DNA from: B10-G9 sp963712165
GTDB lineage: Bacteria > Chloroflexota > Anaerolineae > Anaerolineales > UBA11858
Direction: 5' to 3'
DNA: 64,000 nucleotides
Assembly (NCBI GenBank): GCA_963712165.1
Contig: CAVQGY010000001.1
Coordinates: forward strand, 565,676-629,675
In this document: one piece after another, positions 8,796-18,415 of the stretch
Layout: each line of letters starts with the position of its first letter
Numbering within the stretch: the first letter of the stretch is position 1
Translations under genes and position numbers: made by a program
The notes under the pieces: model-generated
What the model was told of the DNA's origin: nothing
Seen by the model: the letters and a program-made list of their open reading frames with translations, nothing else
Database searches by the model: none

Positions 8796-10634
8796 TCAGT
8801 CAGACATCCTCTTCAGGATCCTGCGCGCATTCTCCGCATCTCCATCATGGGAATATCTAATCAACTCATCCACATCACTCAGGAAAGAACCACCAAGACC
8901 ACCAGCATCTGTTTGCAGAACTTTAATCTTCTCAAACTCTGTTTCCATGGGTTTTTCAGCAGACGTGTACAGTTTCTCTGATAATTTCTCCCCCTGCCGG
9001 AGACCTGTGTAGTGAATCTCGATGTCCTCTTCCGGTGTCAAGCCGGATAATGTGATCAGATCATATGCCAGGTCCAGTATTTTGACCTGGTCCCCCATAT
9101 CCAGTACAAATATCTCACCATTCTCGCCCAGAGCTGAAGCCTGCAGCACTAACTGGACTGCTTCCTGAATGGTCATAAAATAACGCTCCATTTCCGGGTG
9201 AGTGATTGTCACCGGGCCTCCGCTGGCGATTTGGCCCTGGAAGAGAGGAATAACACTTCCCCGGCTCCCCAGAACATTTCCGAATCGCACCGTTACATAG
9301 GCTTTTCCGCTTTCCCTGGCAGCCTGGAGGACAACCTTTTCCGCTACCCGTTTGGTCATACCCATCACGGAGGATGGCTCTACAGCTTTATCTGTAGAGA
9401 TCAATACTAGATTTTCCACACCATATTTCTGACAATTTTGGACCAGGGAACGAGTCCCTTCGATATTATTGGTGACAGCCTCTACCAGGTTGTCTTCCAT
9501 CAGGGGAACGTGTTTATGGGCGGCAGCGTGGTAGACCACTTCAGGTTGAAACTGATTGAAGATCGCTTCCAAACGAGAGCTGTCCCTGATATCCGCTACC
9601 ACCAGATCCAATCGATCATCTTTCGTCTCTCTAGACCAGGAAGTGATCTTTTCCGGCAGACTGTATAGGCTGTTCTCTCCATGTCCCAAGGCAATGATCC
9701 GAGATGGATGGCAGCGAGCTATCTGCTCACAAAGCTCTGATCCTATGGATCCCCCCGCACCGGTAACCAGGACCCTTTTATCTTTTAACAGGGTTTCAAC
9801 CCGGCGGGAGTGGACTTTGACCGGATCGCGGCGAAGCAAGTCTCCAATTTGAACCTCTCGCAATCTGCTGAAACTGACATCGCCGGATATCAGCTCAAAG
9901 ATTCCCGGGAGGGTTTTCACCTGTACTCCCCCTTCTTCGCAAAGCGAGAACACACGGCGAATAACTGAGCCCTCAGCAGTAGGCATGGCAATTACCACTT
10001 CATCCACACGATGATTTTGTACAATACCGGGAAGTTCATCCAAAGGGCCTAAGACTGGCACACCATGGATCAGGGTCCCTTGTTTTGCTGGATCGTCGTC
10101 CACGAATCCTACTAAATTATCGTCAATAAAACGACTTTGGTGGATCTCGCGTGCCACGACCTGGCCTGCATCTCCGGCCCCAGCGATCAGCAGTCTTTTA
10201 CCCTCAGGGTTCGCATGACCTCCGCCAGATTGGTATTCCAGCACACGCAGACTCAACCTCGTTCCTCCCATCACAATTAAGGTTAACATACCGTCAATGA
10301 TTGGAACGGAACGGGGAAAAGGCCCGCTGAGGATACCAATACCAAATAATGCATACACCATTCCGATAGAGATCAGAGAGGATGCCCCCACCGCCCAGAG
10401 GATGGTTAACAGGGAATCCACGCTGGCATAGCGCCAGAATTGGCGGTAAATGCCCATTAACAGGAAGAATCCCAGCTTTATTACCAGAGAGATCACTGTA
10501 TAGATCAATAAAGGTTCGACTAATCTCTCGTTCCAGGGCAGCTGCAACCGCAAGCTGAGAGCAATGCTCGGTGTGAGGGATAATATGAACAAATCTATCA
10601 GGAAAAAATGTCGGTTTCTCAATTTGCGAAGCAT
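8796..10634 (-). CDS. membrane-bound UDP-GlcNAc 4,6-dehydratase (WbpM/CapD type)
   Basis: A 612-residue protein in the full-length two-domain form. Residues about 8-120 contain four membrane segments. A first nucleotide-binding region has LLIAGAGDAGQVVAREI near 146. The catalytic SDR domain starts at about 284 with VLVTGAGGSIGSELCEQI, has DSSRLEAIF, YHAAAHKHVPLME, STDKAVEPSSVMGMTKR (the family uses Met in place of the usual catalytic Tyr, near 420) and GSRGSVIPLFQ. It converts UDP-GlcNAc to the 4-keto-6-deoxy sugar, precursor of QuiNAc, FucNAc or bacillosamine-type sugars. The order upstream (SDR, WecA-like transferase, this gene) matches wbpV-wbpL-wbpM of Pseudomonas O-antigen loci. The frame is intact. 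Confidence 0.9.
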   Translation of the reverse strand: MLRKLRNRHFFLIDLFILSLTPSIALSLRLQLPWNERLVEPLLIYTVISLVIKLGFFLLMGIYRQFWRYASVDSLLTILWAVGASSLISIGMVYALFGIGILSGPFPRSVPIIDGMLTLIVMGGTRLSLRVLEYQSGGGHANPEGKRLLIAGAGDAGQVVAREIHQSRFIDDNLVGFVDDDPAKQGTLIHGVPVLGPLDELPGIVQNHRVDEVVIAMPTAEGSVIRRVFSLCEEGGVQVKTLPGIFELISGDVSFSRLREVQIGDLLRRDPVKVHSRRVETLLKDKRVLVTGAGGSIGSELCEQIARCHPSRIIALGHGENSLYSLPEKITSWSRETKDDRLDLVVADIRDSSRLEAIFNQFQPEVVYHAAAHKHVPLMEDNLVEAVTNNIEGTRSLVQNCQKYGVENLVLISTDKAVEPSSVMGMTKRVAEKVVLQAARESGKAYVTVRFGNVLGSRGSVIPLFQGQIASGGPVTITHPEMERYFMTIQEAVQLVLQASALGENGEIFVLDMGDQVKILDLAYDLITLSGLTPEEDIEIHYTGLRQGEKLSEKLYTSAEKPMETEFEKIKVLQTDAGGLGGSFLSDVDELIRYSHDGDAENARRILKRMSD

Positions 10635-10652
10635 AAGAGCACTAACCTCATA

Positions 10653-11708
10653 CTATAGGGCATTCACCCCTGAATTATACCTTTTCTCTCGCAATACAGT
10701 GAATATGGTAAGCGCCACAAAGGGTATGAGGGATAAAATCAAGTAGCCCAACGATAAAATTCCACTAGACTTGAAGTAATAAATAGCCATAATTCCTAAA
10801 AATATATTTATCGTCGTATAGGTTAGTGTTACCTGGGCATGTGAATAGCCCAGTTTTATCAACCTCTGATAGAGATGATCTCTATGGGGTTCTAACCAAT
10901 CTTTTCCCTTCGGCAGCCGCTTGATCAGGGTGGAGGCTGCGTCAAGCAGGAACATCAGCAATAAGATAACCGGGACAATAAAGGGAATTGAATGTACCGT
11001 AGCCTGACTTCCAATGATAGCTAAAGCAGCAAAAATATACCCCAGAAAATTGGATCCACCATCTCCCATAAAGATCTTGGCCTTGGGGAAATTATGGGGT
11101 AAAAATCCTAGCGCAGCTGCAAAAATGATCGCCGATGCGATAAATACAAGATTGTTTCCTGAGGAATACACAATCGCAGCCAGGAAACCTGACACCAGCA
11201 GGGCCTCAAATCCCGCCAGGCCATTGATTCCATCCATGAAATTAAAGAAGTTGGTCACACCGATCAGCCATAAGAAAGTTACCAGGGGACTCAAAATGCC
11301 AAAATGTACGGTCCCTATGATCGGAAAGGTTATGCTTTGCAAGTGGATACCGAACAGTATGGAAATAATCGTAATACCAATCCAGGCGAGAATCCGCGGA
11401 GTCCGCGCAAGAGTAAACAAATCGTCATAAAAACCCAGGGCAGAAATTGCCAGGCTGGCTAACAGCAGTCCCCAGAAAATGCTCTGATCGAACGCAAGAT
11501 ACAAACCCGCAATGAGAAAGGTCAATAAAAATGTCCCAACAATCGCCATCCCCCCGCCCCTTGGAGTTGGCACGCTGTGCGAACGTCTCTCATCAGGAAG
11601 ATCAATGATCTGATGACGCAAGAAGATCTTTTTGAGCGTCCACGTGCCCAGGGTCGAAAGTGTTAAACAGACAAAAAACAGAATGATCACAAATTGTAAA
11701 TCAATCAT
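10653..11708 (-). CDS. polyprenyl-phosphate glycosyl-1-phosphate transferase (WecA/WbpL/MraY family)
   Basis: A 351-residue integral membrane enzyme with about ten or eleven hydrophobic segments. Family motifs: SVPTPRGGGMAIV near 45, FYDDLFTLARTPR near 92, NFFNFMDGINGLAG near 155, FMGDGGSNFLGY near 215, and the sugar-recognition loop EPHRDHLYQRL near 272. It moves a sugar-1-phosphate from a UDP-sugar to undecaprenyl phosphate on the cytoplasmic face, starting a repeat unit. With the neighbouring dehydratase and SDR, a QuiNAc- or FucNAc-type first sugar is likely (by analogy with WbpL). The start overlaps the preceding gene by 8 nt. A second, unrelated initiating transferase is at 40721-41329. 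Confidence 0.88.
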   Translation of the reverse strand: MIDLQFVIILFFVCLTLSTLGTWTLKKIFLRHQIIDLPDERRSHSVPTPRGGGMAIVGTFLLTFLIAGLYLAFDQSIFWGLLLASLAISALGFYDDLFTLARTPRILAWIGITIISILFGIHLQSITFPIIGTVHFGILSPLVTFLWLIGVTNFFNFMDGINGLAGFEALLVSGFLAAIVYSSGNNLVFIASAIIFAAALGFLPHNFPKAKIFMGDGGSNFLGYIFAALAIIGSQATVHSIPFIVPVILLLMFLLDAASTLIKRLPKGKDWLEPHRDHLYQRLIKLGYSHAQVTLTYTTINIFLGIMAIYYFKSSGILSLGYLILSLIPFVALTIFTVLREKRYNSGVNAL

Positions 11709-12576
11709 CGATTAACCCCATTTCTTTCAATTCTATCCCTATTCCTTCAGAAAACCGCACTGGCGAATAACCAAAATCCTCGATCGCATTTTTGTGGCTG
11801 AATGTTTTGTGCTCGTTGAACCGTTGGATCTGCTCACTTTTAATCGGAAATTTGATCCCTGACCTTTCCATGAATGACAAGAAAAAGATGAATGGTCCCG
11901 GGGGGAAGTGGAGCAATCGAGTCTTTTTGCCGAGGTGATCAGCAATGACCCGGATGAAATCATTTAAAGTGAGTTCACTACCACCAGACAGATTATAAGC
12001 CTTCTTTATCGTCTGGTCTGATAATAATATGGACACCACCCCTTTTGCAAGGTCACCCACATAGACTGGCTGCAATTGATAATCACCGCTTCCAAAAACA
12101 GGAAACACAGGGTATCTATGGATAAACTTGATAAATCTGCAGATATTTCTATCCCGGGAGCTTCCATAGATCATGGTTGGCCTGATGATCGTATACGGGA
12201 TATCGCTCTCTTGTATCAAGCGCTCAGCTTCCTGTCGGATATTTTTGCTTTCCGAGTTGAGGGTCGTGAATATAGATGTTGTGCTGAAGAATATGGCTCT
12301 CTGGATTCCTGCTTCTTTGGCCGCACCAACAATATTTGAAGCATGACCGAATCCAAGTGATGCTATGTTAACCAGTGTGTCCATCCCTTTGAGGGCCGCT
12401 GTAATTGACTCAAAATCATTCAAATCGCCATAACAGAGCTCGATCCTGTCTACTGGCAAATGATCCGTGTCACTTGTTTCCCGCACAAGGCAAAAAACCT
12501 CCCAGCCTTCATCTAGCAAGGCTGGGACAACATAAGAACCGGTAAAACCAGTTGCCCCCGTTACAAGGATTTTCAT
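11701..12576 (-). CDS. NAD(P)-dependent sugar epimerase/reductase (atypical extended SDR, WbpV-like position)
   Basis: A 291-residue Rossmann protein: TGATGFTGSYV at residues 6-16, YGDLNDFESI near 49, then IIRPTMIYG near 138. The usual YxxxK catalytic pair is not evident; the matching region reads STTSIFTTLNSESKNIRQE, as in atypical (NDUFA9-like) members. It sits between a WbuB-like GT and the WecA-like transferase, in the place of wbpV, whose product reduces the WbpM product to UDP-QuiNAc. That role is inferred from gene order, not from motifs. It overlaps the next gene by 8 nt. Confidence 0.72.
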   Translation of the reverse strand: MKILVTGATGFTGSYVVPALLDEGWEVFCLVRETSDTDHLPVDRIELCYGDLNDFESITAALKGMDTLVNIASLGFGHASNIVGAAKEAGIQRAIFFSTTSIFTTLNSESKNIRQEAERLIQESDIPYTIIRPTMIYGSSRDRNICRFIKFIHRYPVFPVFGSGDYQLQPVYVGDLAKGVVSILLSDQTIKKAYNLSGGSELTLNDFIRVIADHLGKKTRLLHFPPGPFIFFLSFMERSGIKFPIKSEQIQRFNEHKTFSHKNAIEDFGYSPVRFSEGIGIELKEMGLIDD

Positions 12577-12593
12577 AAGATCATCTTCCGATT

Positions 12594-13805
12594 CTAGTGC
12601 ATGATGGAAAGGTATTTTTCAGCCAGTGATTTTCTGGAGTAGTTGGCTTCTACATATTCTCTTCCATTCAACCCCAGGGTTATCCTTCTTTGCGGATCAT
12701 TATAAAGGTCCAGAATCGCCATCTGGATTCCCTGGATATCCTCGGGTTTTGTGACAATAGCACCCCCGGAATCTTCCAGAATACGGGCTGCTTCACCACT
12801 CACACTGGCGATGATTGGCTTTCCCATGGCCATGATCTCAAACATCTTGGATGGAATAAATGTAGCAAACAGTGCTACATCCTTTAATGGTACCAGGCAG
12901 ATATCTGCTATCTTATAGTAGAGAGGGACATCCTCTTTTGTGATCGGTGGATGGAAGATCAGGTTATCGATTCCCTCAGATTTCGCTCTTCCCATCAGTT
13001 GTTCTTTTTGGTTGCCATCACCTACGAATAAGAACACAATCTCACTATTTTCGGATAATTCCAGAGCAACATCCAAAATCACATCCAGCCCCTGGGATGT
13101 GCTGTGCGCGCCTAAATACAGGACAACCAGTTTTCCCTCCAGGTCCAGTTCCCTGGCTAACGAGGAAGGCTTTTCGCCTGGATGAAAAGTCACCAGGTCA
13201 GCCCCATTATGTACCGTATGGATTTTGTCAGAGGCAATACCTCTCTGAATGATATTATCCCTAAAACCATTAGTGACCGTGACTATTTTGTCTGCCTGGC
13301 GGTACATCCACAGCTCCCAGGCCTCAAGTAATTTGATAATGGTTGAATTTTTGATCACTCCCAGGTCTACAAAGATTCCCGGCCATAAATCTCTCACTTC
13401 CATCACAAATGGCACCTTATTCATTCTTGCCAGCCTTCTGGCTGCCATCACTGAGAATAAAGTGGGTGATGTTCCGATCACGATATCAGGATCTTTGATG
13501 TGCCTCGCAGCCAATAAAAGGGCGCTGATCCACAAGGATATGTGGCCGATGGTTCTTCTGACCAATCCCCTGTTGGGAGTTACATAGGTCCAAACGCGGT
13601 GGACCTGGATCCCATCCATCTCTTCATTAAGATAGCCCTGGCTTTTATATCCTGGATAGATCTCTCCCTGAGGATGGTTGGGAAATCCGGTGATCACTTC
13701 AACCTGGTGCCCTGCCCTGATCCAGGCTTGAGCCATTTCATGGATCCTGGCGGAAGGAGCGCCGATCTCTGGCGAGAAGTAGTGGGAAACGTAGACAATC
13801 TTCAT
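12594..13805 (-). CDS. GT4 glycosyltransferase, WbuB-like
   Basis: A 403-residue two-Rossmann retaining glycosyltransferase. N-terminus MKIVYVSHYFSPEIGAPSAR and TGFPNHPQG are typical of the WbuB group (L-fucosamine transfer in known members). The C-domain has VLYLGAHSTSQGLDVIL and the donor-site motif PSKMFEIMAMGKPIIAS with its two Glu residues. It probably adds an amino sugar to the lipid-linked first sugar made by the genes just downstream. Intact; 17 nt before the next gene. Similar in sequence to the frameshifted gene at 42762-43998. Confidence 0.85.
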   Translation of the reverse strand: MKIVYVSHYFSPEIGAPSARIHEMAQAWIRAGHQVEVITGFPNHPQGEIYPGYKSQGYLNEEMDGIQVHRVWTYVTPNRGLVRRTIGHISLWISALLLAARHIKDPDIVIGTSPTLFSVMAARRLARMNKVPFVMEVRDLWPGIFVDLGVIKNSTIIKLLEAWELWMYRQADKIVTVTNGFRDNIIQRGIASDKIHTVHNGADLVTFHPGEKPSSLARELDLEGKLVVLYLGAHSTSQGLDVILDVALELSENSEIVFLFVGDGNQKEQLMGRAKSEGIDNLIFHPPITKEDVPLYYKIADICLVPLKDVALFATFIPSKMFEIMAMGKPIIASVSGEAARILEDSGGAIVTKPEDIQGIQMAILDLYNDPQRRITLGLNGREYVEANYSRKSLAEKYLSIMH

Positions 13806-13861
13806 AAATGAAATAATCCTTATCTTGGATTGGAGGAATCCAAGGGGATTTGATAATCACT

Positions 13862-14839
13862 TTAATAATAAAACACCTTAAAGATCACTTTCTGGATGGT
13901 GGCCCTCCATCTGTTACCGGGTCTCTCCTGGTAGAAAGCCCATCGATCCGCGCATTTTTTGAAGATCTGTTCCCCTGTGATTTTATACATCACCTCTAAT
14001 TGCACAACATGAAGCTGATGATAAAAGGGACTTGCTATCATTTTCAATGTATTGGATGACAGATCGTATAAAGACCAATAACCCAGATCGTAGCGATGGA
14101 GGTTTTCGCGTATTGTCTTGACTCCCTGGTCAAAAAGGTTTTTTGCGTTTATGTGAGAATTGACCAGGTAATAATCATATACACCCCACAGAGCCCAGAT
14201 AAAACCATTTAAGATATGCGAAGGCGGATCGACAATATACTCTTCGATCCAAAGGTTGTCCTTCTCATCCTGGGCGGTAACACCACCTTCTGCAGTTGAC
14301 CTCTCCATTGAAACAAAAGCATTCTCAGCAGCCTCGAGGTAATCCTCATCTTGTGTGATCTGATAAGCTCGAACAAGAACAGAGATTCCCTGACCTTGCG
14401 CTAATCCTGAGTACCAGGGAGCTCTTAATACTTCCTGGTACTCGAAATCAAAATTGTGCATCCAGACCGGGACACCCTGTTTGTTTTCCTCGAGGTTATC
14501 CTTTAACCAATCTGCCGAGAGCATAAATTTGGATCTGTAACCATCCTGCCCTGTCCGCTGATAGAGATTGAAATTCCCCAGACCATATTGAGCGATCGCA
14601 ATCGGATTGTACTGAAGGCCAATCTTCCCGTGATAGTCCAGCAAAGGTATTCCCTGGTCATCAAGGTGAGCTGTGTAGGCTGCTTTTTTCAAGAATGGCA
14701 TGTAGTATTGGCCCAACCGACCCGGGTCCATTTCCGGGTTCATGGAAGGCGCACCATGCCAGAAGGTCAGCTGACTGTCCTCACCAGACAGATAAGCCTG
14801 GTAGACTCGCTTCAGATAATCGAATCTCTTTCTGATCAT
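13862..14839 (-). CDS. D-glucuronyl C5-epimerase C-terminal domain protein
   Basis: A 325-residue alpha/alpha-toroid protein. The best signature is APWYSGLAQGQGISVLVRAY near residues 140-160, with HNFDFEYQEV just before and a C-terminal stretch NTLKMIASPFYHQLHVVQL, matching the catalytic C-domain of heparosan/heparan glucuronyl C5-epimerase (which turns D-GlcA into L-IdoA in a polymer). The beta-rich N-domain of the animal enzyme is absent. There is no signal peptide, so it would act in the cytoplasm, perhaps on a lipid-linked chain. The start overlaps the oxidoreductase stop (ATGA), so the two are coupled. Epimerase activity on a uronic-acid polymer is plausible; many bacterial members are untested. 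Confidence 0.78.
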   Translation of the reverse strand: MIRKRFDYLKRVYQAYLSGEDSQLTFWHGAPSMNPEMDPGRLGQYYMPFLKKAAYTAHLDDQGIPLLDYHGKIGLQYNPIAIAQYGLGNFNLYQRTGQDGYRSKFMLSADWLKDNLEENKQGVPVWMHNFDFEYQEVLRAPWYSGLAQGQGISVLVRAYQITQDEDYLEAAENAFVSMERSTAEGGVTAQDEKDNLWIEEYIVDPPSHILNGFIWALWGVYDYYLVNSHINAKNLFDQGVKTIRENLHRYDLGYWSLYDLSSNTLKMIASPFYHQLHVVQLEVMYKITGEQIFKKCADRWAFYQERPGNRWRATIQKVIFKVFYY

Positions 14840-17001
14840 ACGCTCCCAATTGGACCGGAGCTAGATCCACTATCTCTAGCGCCTTCCATAGCCTTAAAAC
14901 TGGCCTGTGATACTTCCACCAGCTCGTCCCAAGAGATCAGGTCAGGATCACCTGATCGAATCCCTTTCAAAAAGGCTTTAAGTTCATTCTGGTGGCCTTT
15001 GTCCTGCCGCCACAGCCGCCTGGAAGTAAAACCTGGCCACCCGTAACTTTGCAGCGACCGGAAATTATCCAACTGCAGGACCCTGCCCTCGCTAAAAACC
15101 TCCAGCCTTTCCTTGGGAAAGCTTTTGGAACCGTTGGCCAAGTAGTGGATCGTTCCTAATGATCCATCCGCGAAACCCAATGTGATGGTCATCTTATCCT
15201 CGCGCTGGATGACAGATGAGGAACCTCCCAGCATGCGGGCATTTACCTCAGTGATCGTGGTTCCAACCAGATAACGGGTTAAGTCGATCATATGACAGGC
15301 TTCACCAATGATCCTGCCTCCCCCAACATCCGGATCCTGGGTCCAGTGATCACCAGGGATCAATCCGGGATTGACTGTATAGATGATAGCCAGCGGTTGG
15401 GTTCGGGAATCCAGCAATTTTTTAAGAGTCAATGCCAGGGCAGAGAAACGCCGGTTATACCCGACCATCAATCTGCTCCCTGGATACTTTTCCCGGGCTT
15501 GTTTGATAGCCGCCAATTGATCCTGGTTCAAAGCCAGCGGCTTTTCCACAAAGATATGTTTTCCAGCCTGCAGGCCTCGCATAACAAGATCAGCGTGCAG
15601 GTCATGGCGGGTGGCAATCACCACTGTGTTGATATCCTGATTCCCATAGACTTCCTCAAGATCAGTGGAAGCCTGAGCAAAACCGAATTTCCTCCCTGAC
15701 ACCGCAGCCGATAATCCCCCAGCGCTGACAAGGGTGTGCAGGGAAGCCCCTTCTTTCTTCAAAGCTGGAATCAGCACCCGGGATGCAAACAAACCAGCCC
15801 CGATCATCCCGATCACCGGTGTGTCTGTCCTCGCCTGCTGTTCATCCTTCAGGGGATGATCAATGATCTGAACTGTTGGTGAAAAATCCCCGTTTTTCGG
15901 GTACTCAAGGACAATTCCTAATTGAGAAGAATCATCCAGCAGGAGGTTATAGGCAGCCGGCGCGCTATCAAACGGATACACCTTTGAAATCATCGGCCCC
16001 ACTTCCAGTTTCCGATCTCGGATCAGTTCCAGTACAGCCTGGAAATTCCGCTGTTCCGTCCAGCGCACGAAACCCAGGGGATAATCCTGTCCCTTTTCCT
16101 CATAGGCAGGATCGTATCTGCCGGGACCATAGGAGCAGGACACCTGAAATGTGAGTTCCTTTTGGTAGAAATCCTCCCGCTTGAGGTCCAACCCGGTAAC
16201 GCCCACCAGGATGATCTTTCCTCTTTTACGGGACATCTGGGCCGCTTGATGAACAGGATCATTGCTTTCTGTAGCGGCAGTGATAATGACCTTATCGATT
16301 CCCTGGTAATTGGAAAACATCATACCAGCCTGGATCGGATCCTCTCCTGCGCCTAGGTCGATCGTTTTTGCACCGAACTTTCCAGCCAGGGACAGTTTGT
16401 TCGTATCAAAATCCGCCCCTATCACCTGGCATCCATTGGCTTTCAGGATCTGAACGGTTATCAAGCCGATCAATCCCAAGCCCAGGACTGCCACACGCTC
16501 TCCCAGAGATGGCTCTGCCAGACGAATTCCCTGCATGGCGATGGAAGCCAATACAGTAAAAGCAGCTTCCTGATAACTAACCCCGTCTGGGATCTTGGCG
16601 CAGAGGTTTTCTGGCACACAAACAATTTCAGCATGATGGCCATTCGAAATAACCCGATCACCAACCGAAAAAGCTGTCACACCCTCCCCGACCTCGATCA
16701 CAACACCCGCATTGCAGTAGCCCAGGGGAATCGGTTCCTCCAGGCGCGAGAATACAGCCTCCATGGTCGGCAGCAAGCCATCCGTTTTAAGTTTATTGAG
16801 GACCTCTGCGACCTTATCCGGCCTGGATTGGGCCTTGGACAGGATATTGGCCCGCCCGAATTCCACAACCATACGTTCTGTGCCAGATGAGATCAGGCTG
16901 TTCTGTGATTGAATTAATAGATGACCCTTTTTGCAGTTAGGCCTGGGGGTCTCAATCAGTTCAATAACTCCACTTCTGAGGTTGTTGACAATTTGTCTCA
17001 T
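14836..17001 (-). CDS. bi-domain oxidoreductase (zinc-type alcohol dehydrogenase fused to Gfo/Idh/MocA)
   Basis: A 721-residue fusion. Residues 1 to about 365 are a medium-chain dehydrogenase (GYCNAGVVIEVGEGV near 94; Rossmann GLGLIGLITVQILKANG near 170). Residues about 395-715 are a Gfo/Idh/MocA domain (GMIGAGLFASRVLIPALKKEG near 398; EKPLAL near 484; GGGRIIGEACHMIDL near 560). This fusion is common in bacterial exopolysaccharide loci, often near heparinase-like genes as here, but its substrate is unknown; an NAD(P)-linked redox or epimerising step on a sugar is likely. Followed by the C5-epimerase-like gene with a 4-nt overlap, and preceded by the CapK-like gene at 5 nt. Confidence 0.85.
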   Translation of the reverse strand: MRQIVNNLRSGVIELIETPRPNCKKGHLLIQSQNSLISSGTERMVVEFGRANILSKAQSRPDKVAEVLNKLKTDGLLPTMEAVFSRLEEPIPLGYCNAGVVIEVGEGVTAFSVGDRVISNGHHAEIVCVPENLCAKIPDGVSYQEAAFTVLASIAMQGIRLAEPSLGERVAVLGLGLIGLITVQILKANGCQVIGADFDTNKLSLAGKFGAKTIDLGAGEDPIQAGMMFSNYQGIDKVIITAATESNDPVHQAAQMSRKRGKIILVGVTGLDLKREDFYQKELTFQVSCSYGPGRYDPAYEEKGQDYPLGFVRWTEQRNFQAVLELIRDRKLEVGPMISKVYPFDSAPAAYNLLLDDSSQLGIVLEYPKNGDFSPTVQIIDHPLKDEQQARTDTPVIGMIGAGLFASRVLIPALKKEGASLHTLVSAGGLSAAVSGRKFGFAQASTDLEEVYGNQDINTVVIATRHDLHADLVMRGLQAGKHIFVEKPLALNQDQLAAIKQAREKYPGSRLMVGYNRRFSALALTLKKLLDSRTQPLAIIYTVNPGLIPGDHWTQDPDVGGGRIIGEACHMIDLTRYLVGTTITEVNARMLGGSSSVIQREDKMTITLGFADGSLGTIHYLANGSKSFPKERLEVFSEGRVLQLDNFRSLQSYGWPGFTSRRLWRQDKGHQNELKAFLKGIRSGDPDLISWDELVEVSQASFKAMEGARDSGSSSGPIGSV

Positions 17002-17006
17002 TATTT

Positions 17007-18383
17007 TTATCTCTTTAGCTGCTGCAGAGACGCCTGGTCTACAAGCAGCTTCACTTTTCCTGCTAGAGTTCGAACAGGTTCATCCAGCATTTTATAATCA
17101 AAACTTATATTCACATTCTTGCTGTCAAAAAGAGTACCGGGGTCAGGCACATTGTCCTTATCCACTGGCACATAAAGGACTGTAGCATACCCCGGTCTTT
17201 CTTGATAGATTTGAATATGGGTGCAGTAGTTGAATATTTCATGGTGTCTACCAAATATCAAGGCAGTCAGGGGGATATTCTTTTCCCCCTCGTCAAGAAT
17301 AAATTCTCCTCGTCTACCTTCCTTGATCACAAAACTACTCAATAAATCCCCTTCAGACTCAAATTCTATTACGTGGTCCTCCGTATCATAACGGATCAAG
17401 GGTGAAGTAAGGTTCGTATAACTGGTTCCGATTAGAGAATGCTCTCCCGCATTATCTTCTATAACTTCAGTATACCCGTATGTCTGAAATGGGTCATATA
17501 CGTAAGGCTCCCTCTTCTCATATGCAAGGATACAACGTTCTGTGTGCCCATACCAGGAAATCGTTGGGATCTGGAAAGTGTCTTCAATCGTCTCTCGATA
17601 AAGTCGGACAGGATATTCCGAACCCAGGAAACCTCCCTGCAATTCATCTCTCAATAGATCCAACAAATCAGGATGTTTTTCCTTACACGATACTGCAAAA
17701 TCATATAACGCACTGGGATACCCATGAATGTATTTTGGATTGTATATCTGAATGATCCTTTTTAATGTTGGGGCAAATTTATCGATTTCCTCATAAACAC
17801 TGATTGATAAAGTATGCCTTACAAAATCATAATACAATCCATCCTCAAATTCACTTCTCCCAGTAAACATCAATTTTAGATCTTTCGGACGAAAACCCAG
17901 ATTACTCCAAATATTGTGCATATGAGACCATTCTACGCCCAGATGGTCCGGATGCACATATAGATCCAGGGTGGTTCCGGAACTTCCGCCAGTGTTTACT
18001 TTGTATCCCGGTTTGTCATTATTCGATCTTTGGTCCAGATCATAGTCAAGCAAGATCGCCTTATTGATAACCGGGATTCGTTTGATATCATCAAATGAAT
18101 TCAAACAAGCAGTATCAAATCCATTTTTTTGATAATAATCAGCATAAAACGGTATATGGTATTCCGCATAAGCAGCAATTTGCTTTACTCTCCGGAATAT
18201 CCATTCTTTCTTCTGCCAATTCTCCATTGATTCAAATCTGCTCATGGCGCGTTTGGACCTTATATACGAGAGGCCCATTCCAGGGCGCAATTCATAAGGC
18301 AAAGCCGAAACCAGCATGCCTGCCCAGATCGGCATGCTTATCTTTGTTGATTTCTCTCGCAGCCAAACGCTGATATCCATCAT
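17007..18383 (-). CDS. CapK/PaaK-like adenylate-forming enzyme
   Basis: A 458-residue member of the phenylacetate-CoA ligase-like branch of the ANL superfamily. The phosphate loop is NTGGSSGTTLDLY (about 130-142); later come YIHGYPSALYDFA, SWYGHTERC (the place of the YGxTE motif) and LIRYDTEDHVIEFE. Such proteins occur in capsule loci (CapK) and are thought to activate an acid as an acyl-adenylate for transfer onto the polymer or a sugar. The acid is not known. Neighbours upstream are CapA-like and ATP-grasp genes, so amide or ester decoration of the glycan is a reasonable inference. Intact. Confidence 0.78.
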   Translation of the reverse strand: MMDISVWLREKSTKISMPIWAGMLVSALPYELRPGMGLSYIRSKRAMSRFESMENWQKKEWIFRRVKQIAAYAEYHIPFYADYYQKNGFDTACLNSFDDIKRIPVINKAILLDYDLDQRSNNDKPGYKVNTGGSSGTTLDLYVHPDHLGVEWSHMHNIWSNLGFRPKDLKLMFTGRSEFEDGLYYDFVRHTLSISVYEEIDKFAPTLKRIIQIYNPKYIHGYPSALYDFAVSCKEKHPDLLDLLRDELQGGFLGSEYPVRLYRETIEDTFQIPTISWYGHTERCILAYEKREPYVYDPFQTYGYTEVIEDNAGEHSLIGTSYTNLTSPLIRYDTEDHVIEFESEGDLLSSFVIKEGRRGEFILDEGEKNIPLTALIFGRHHEIFNYCTHIQIYQERPGYATVLYVPVDKDNVPDPGTLFDSKNVNISFDYKMLDEPVRTLAGKVKLLVDQASLQQLKR

Positions 18384-18415
18384 GCAATCCAGAAATCCGG
18401 TCTCATCCTAATTTT

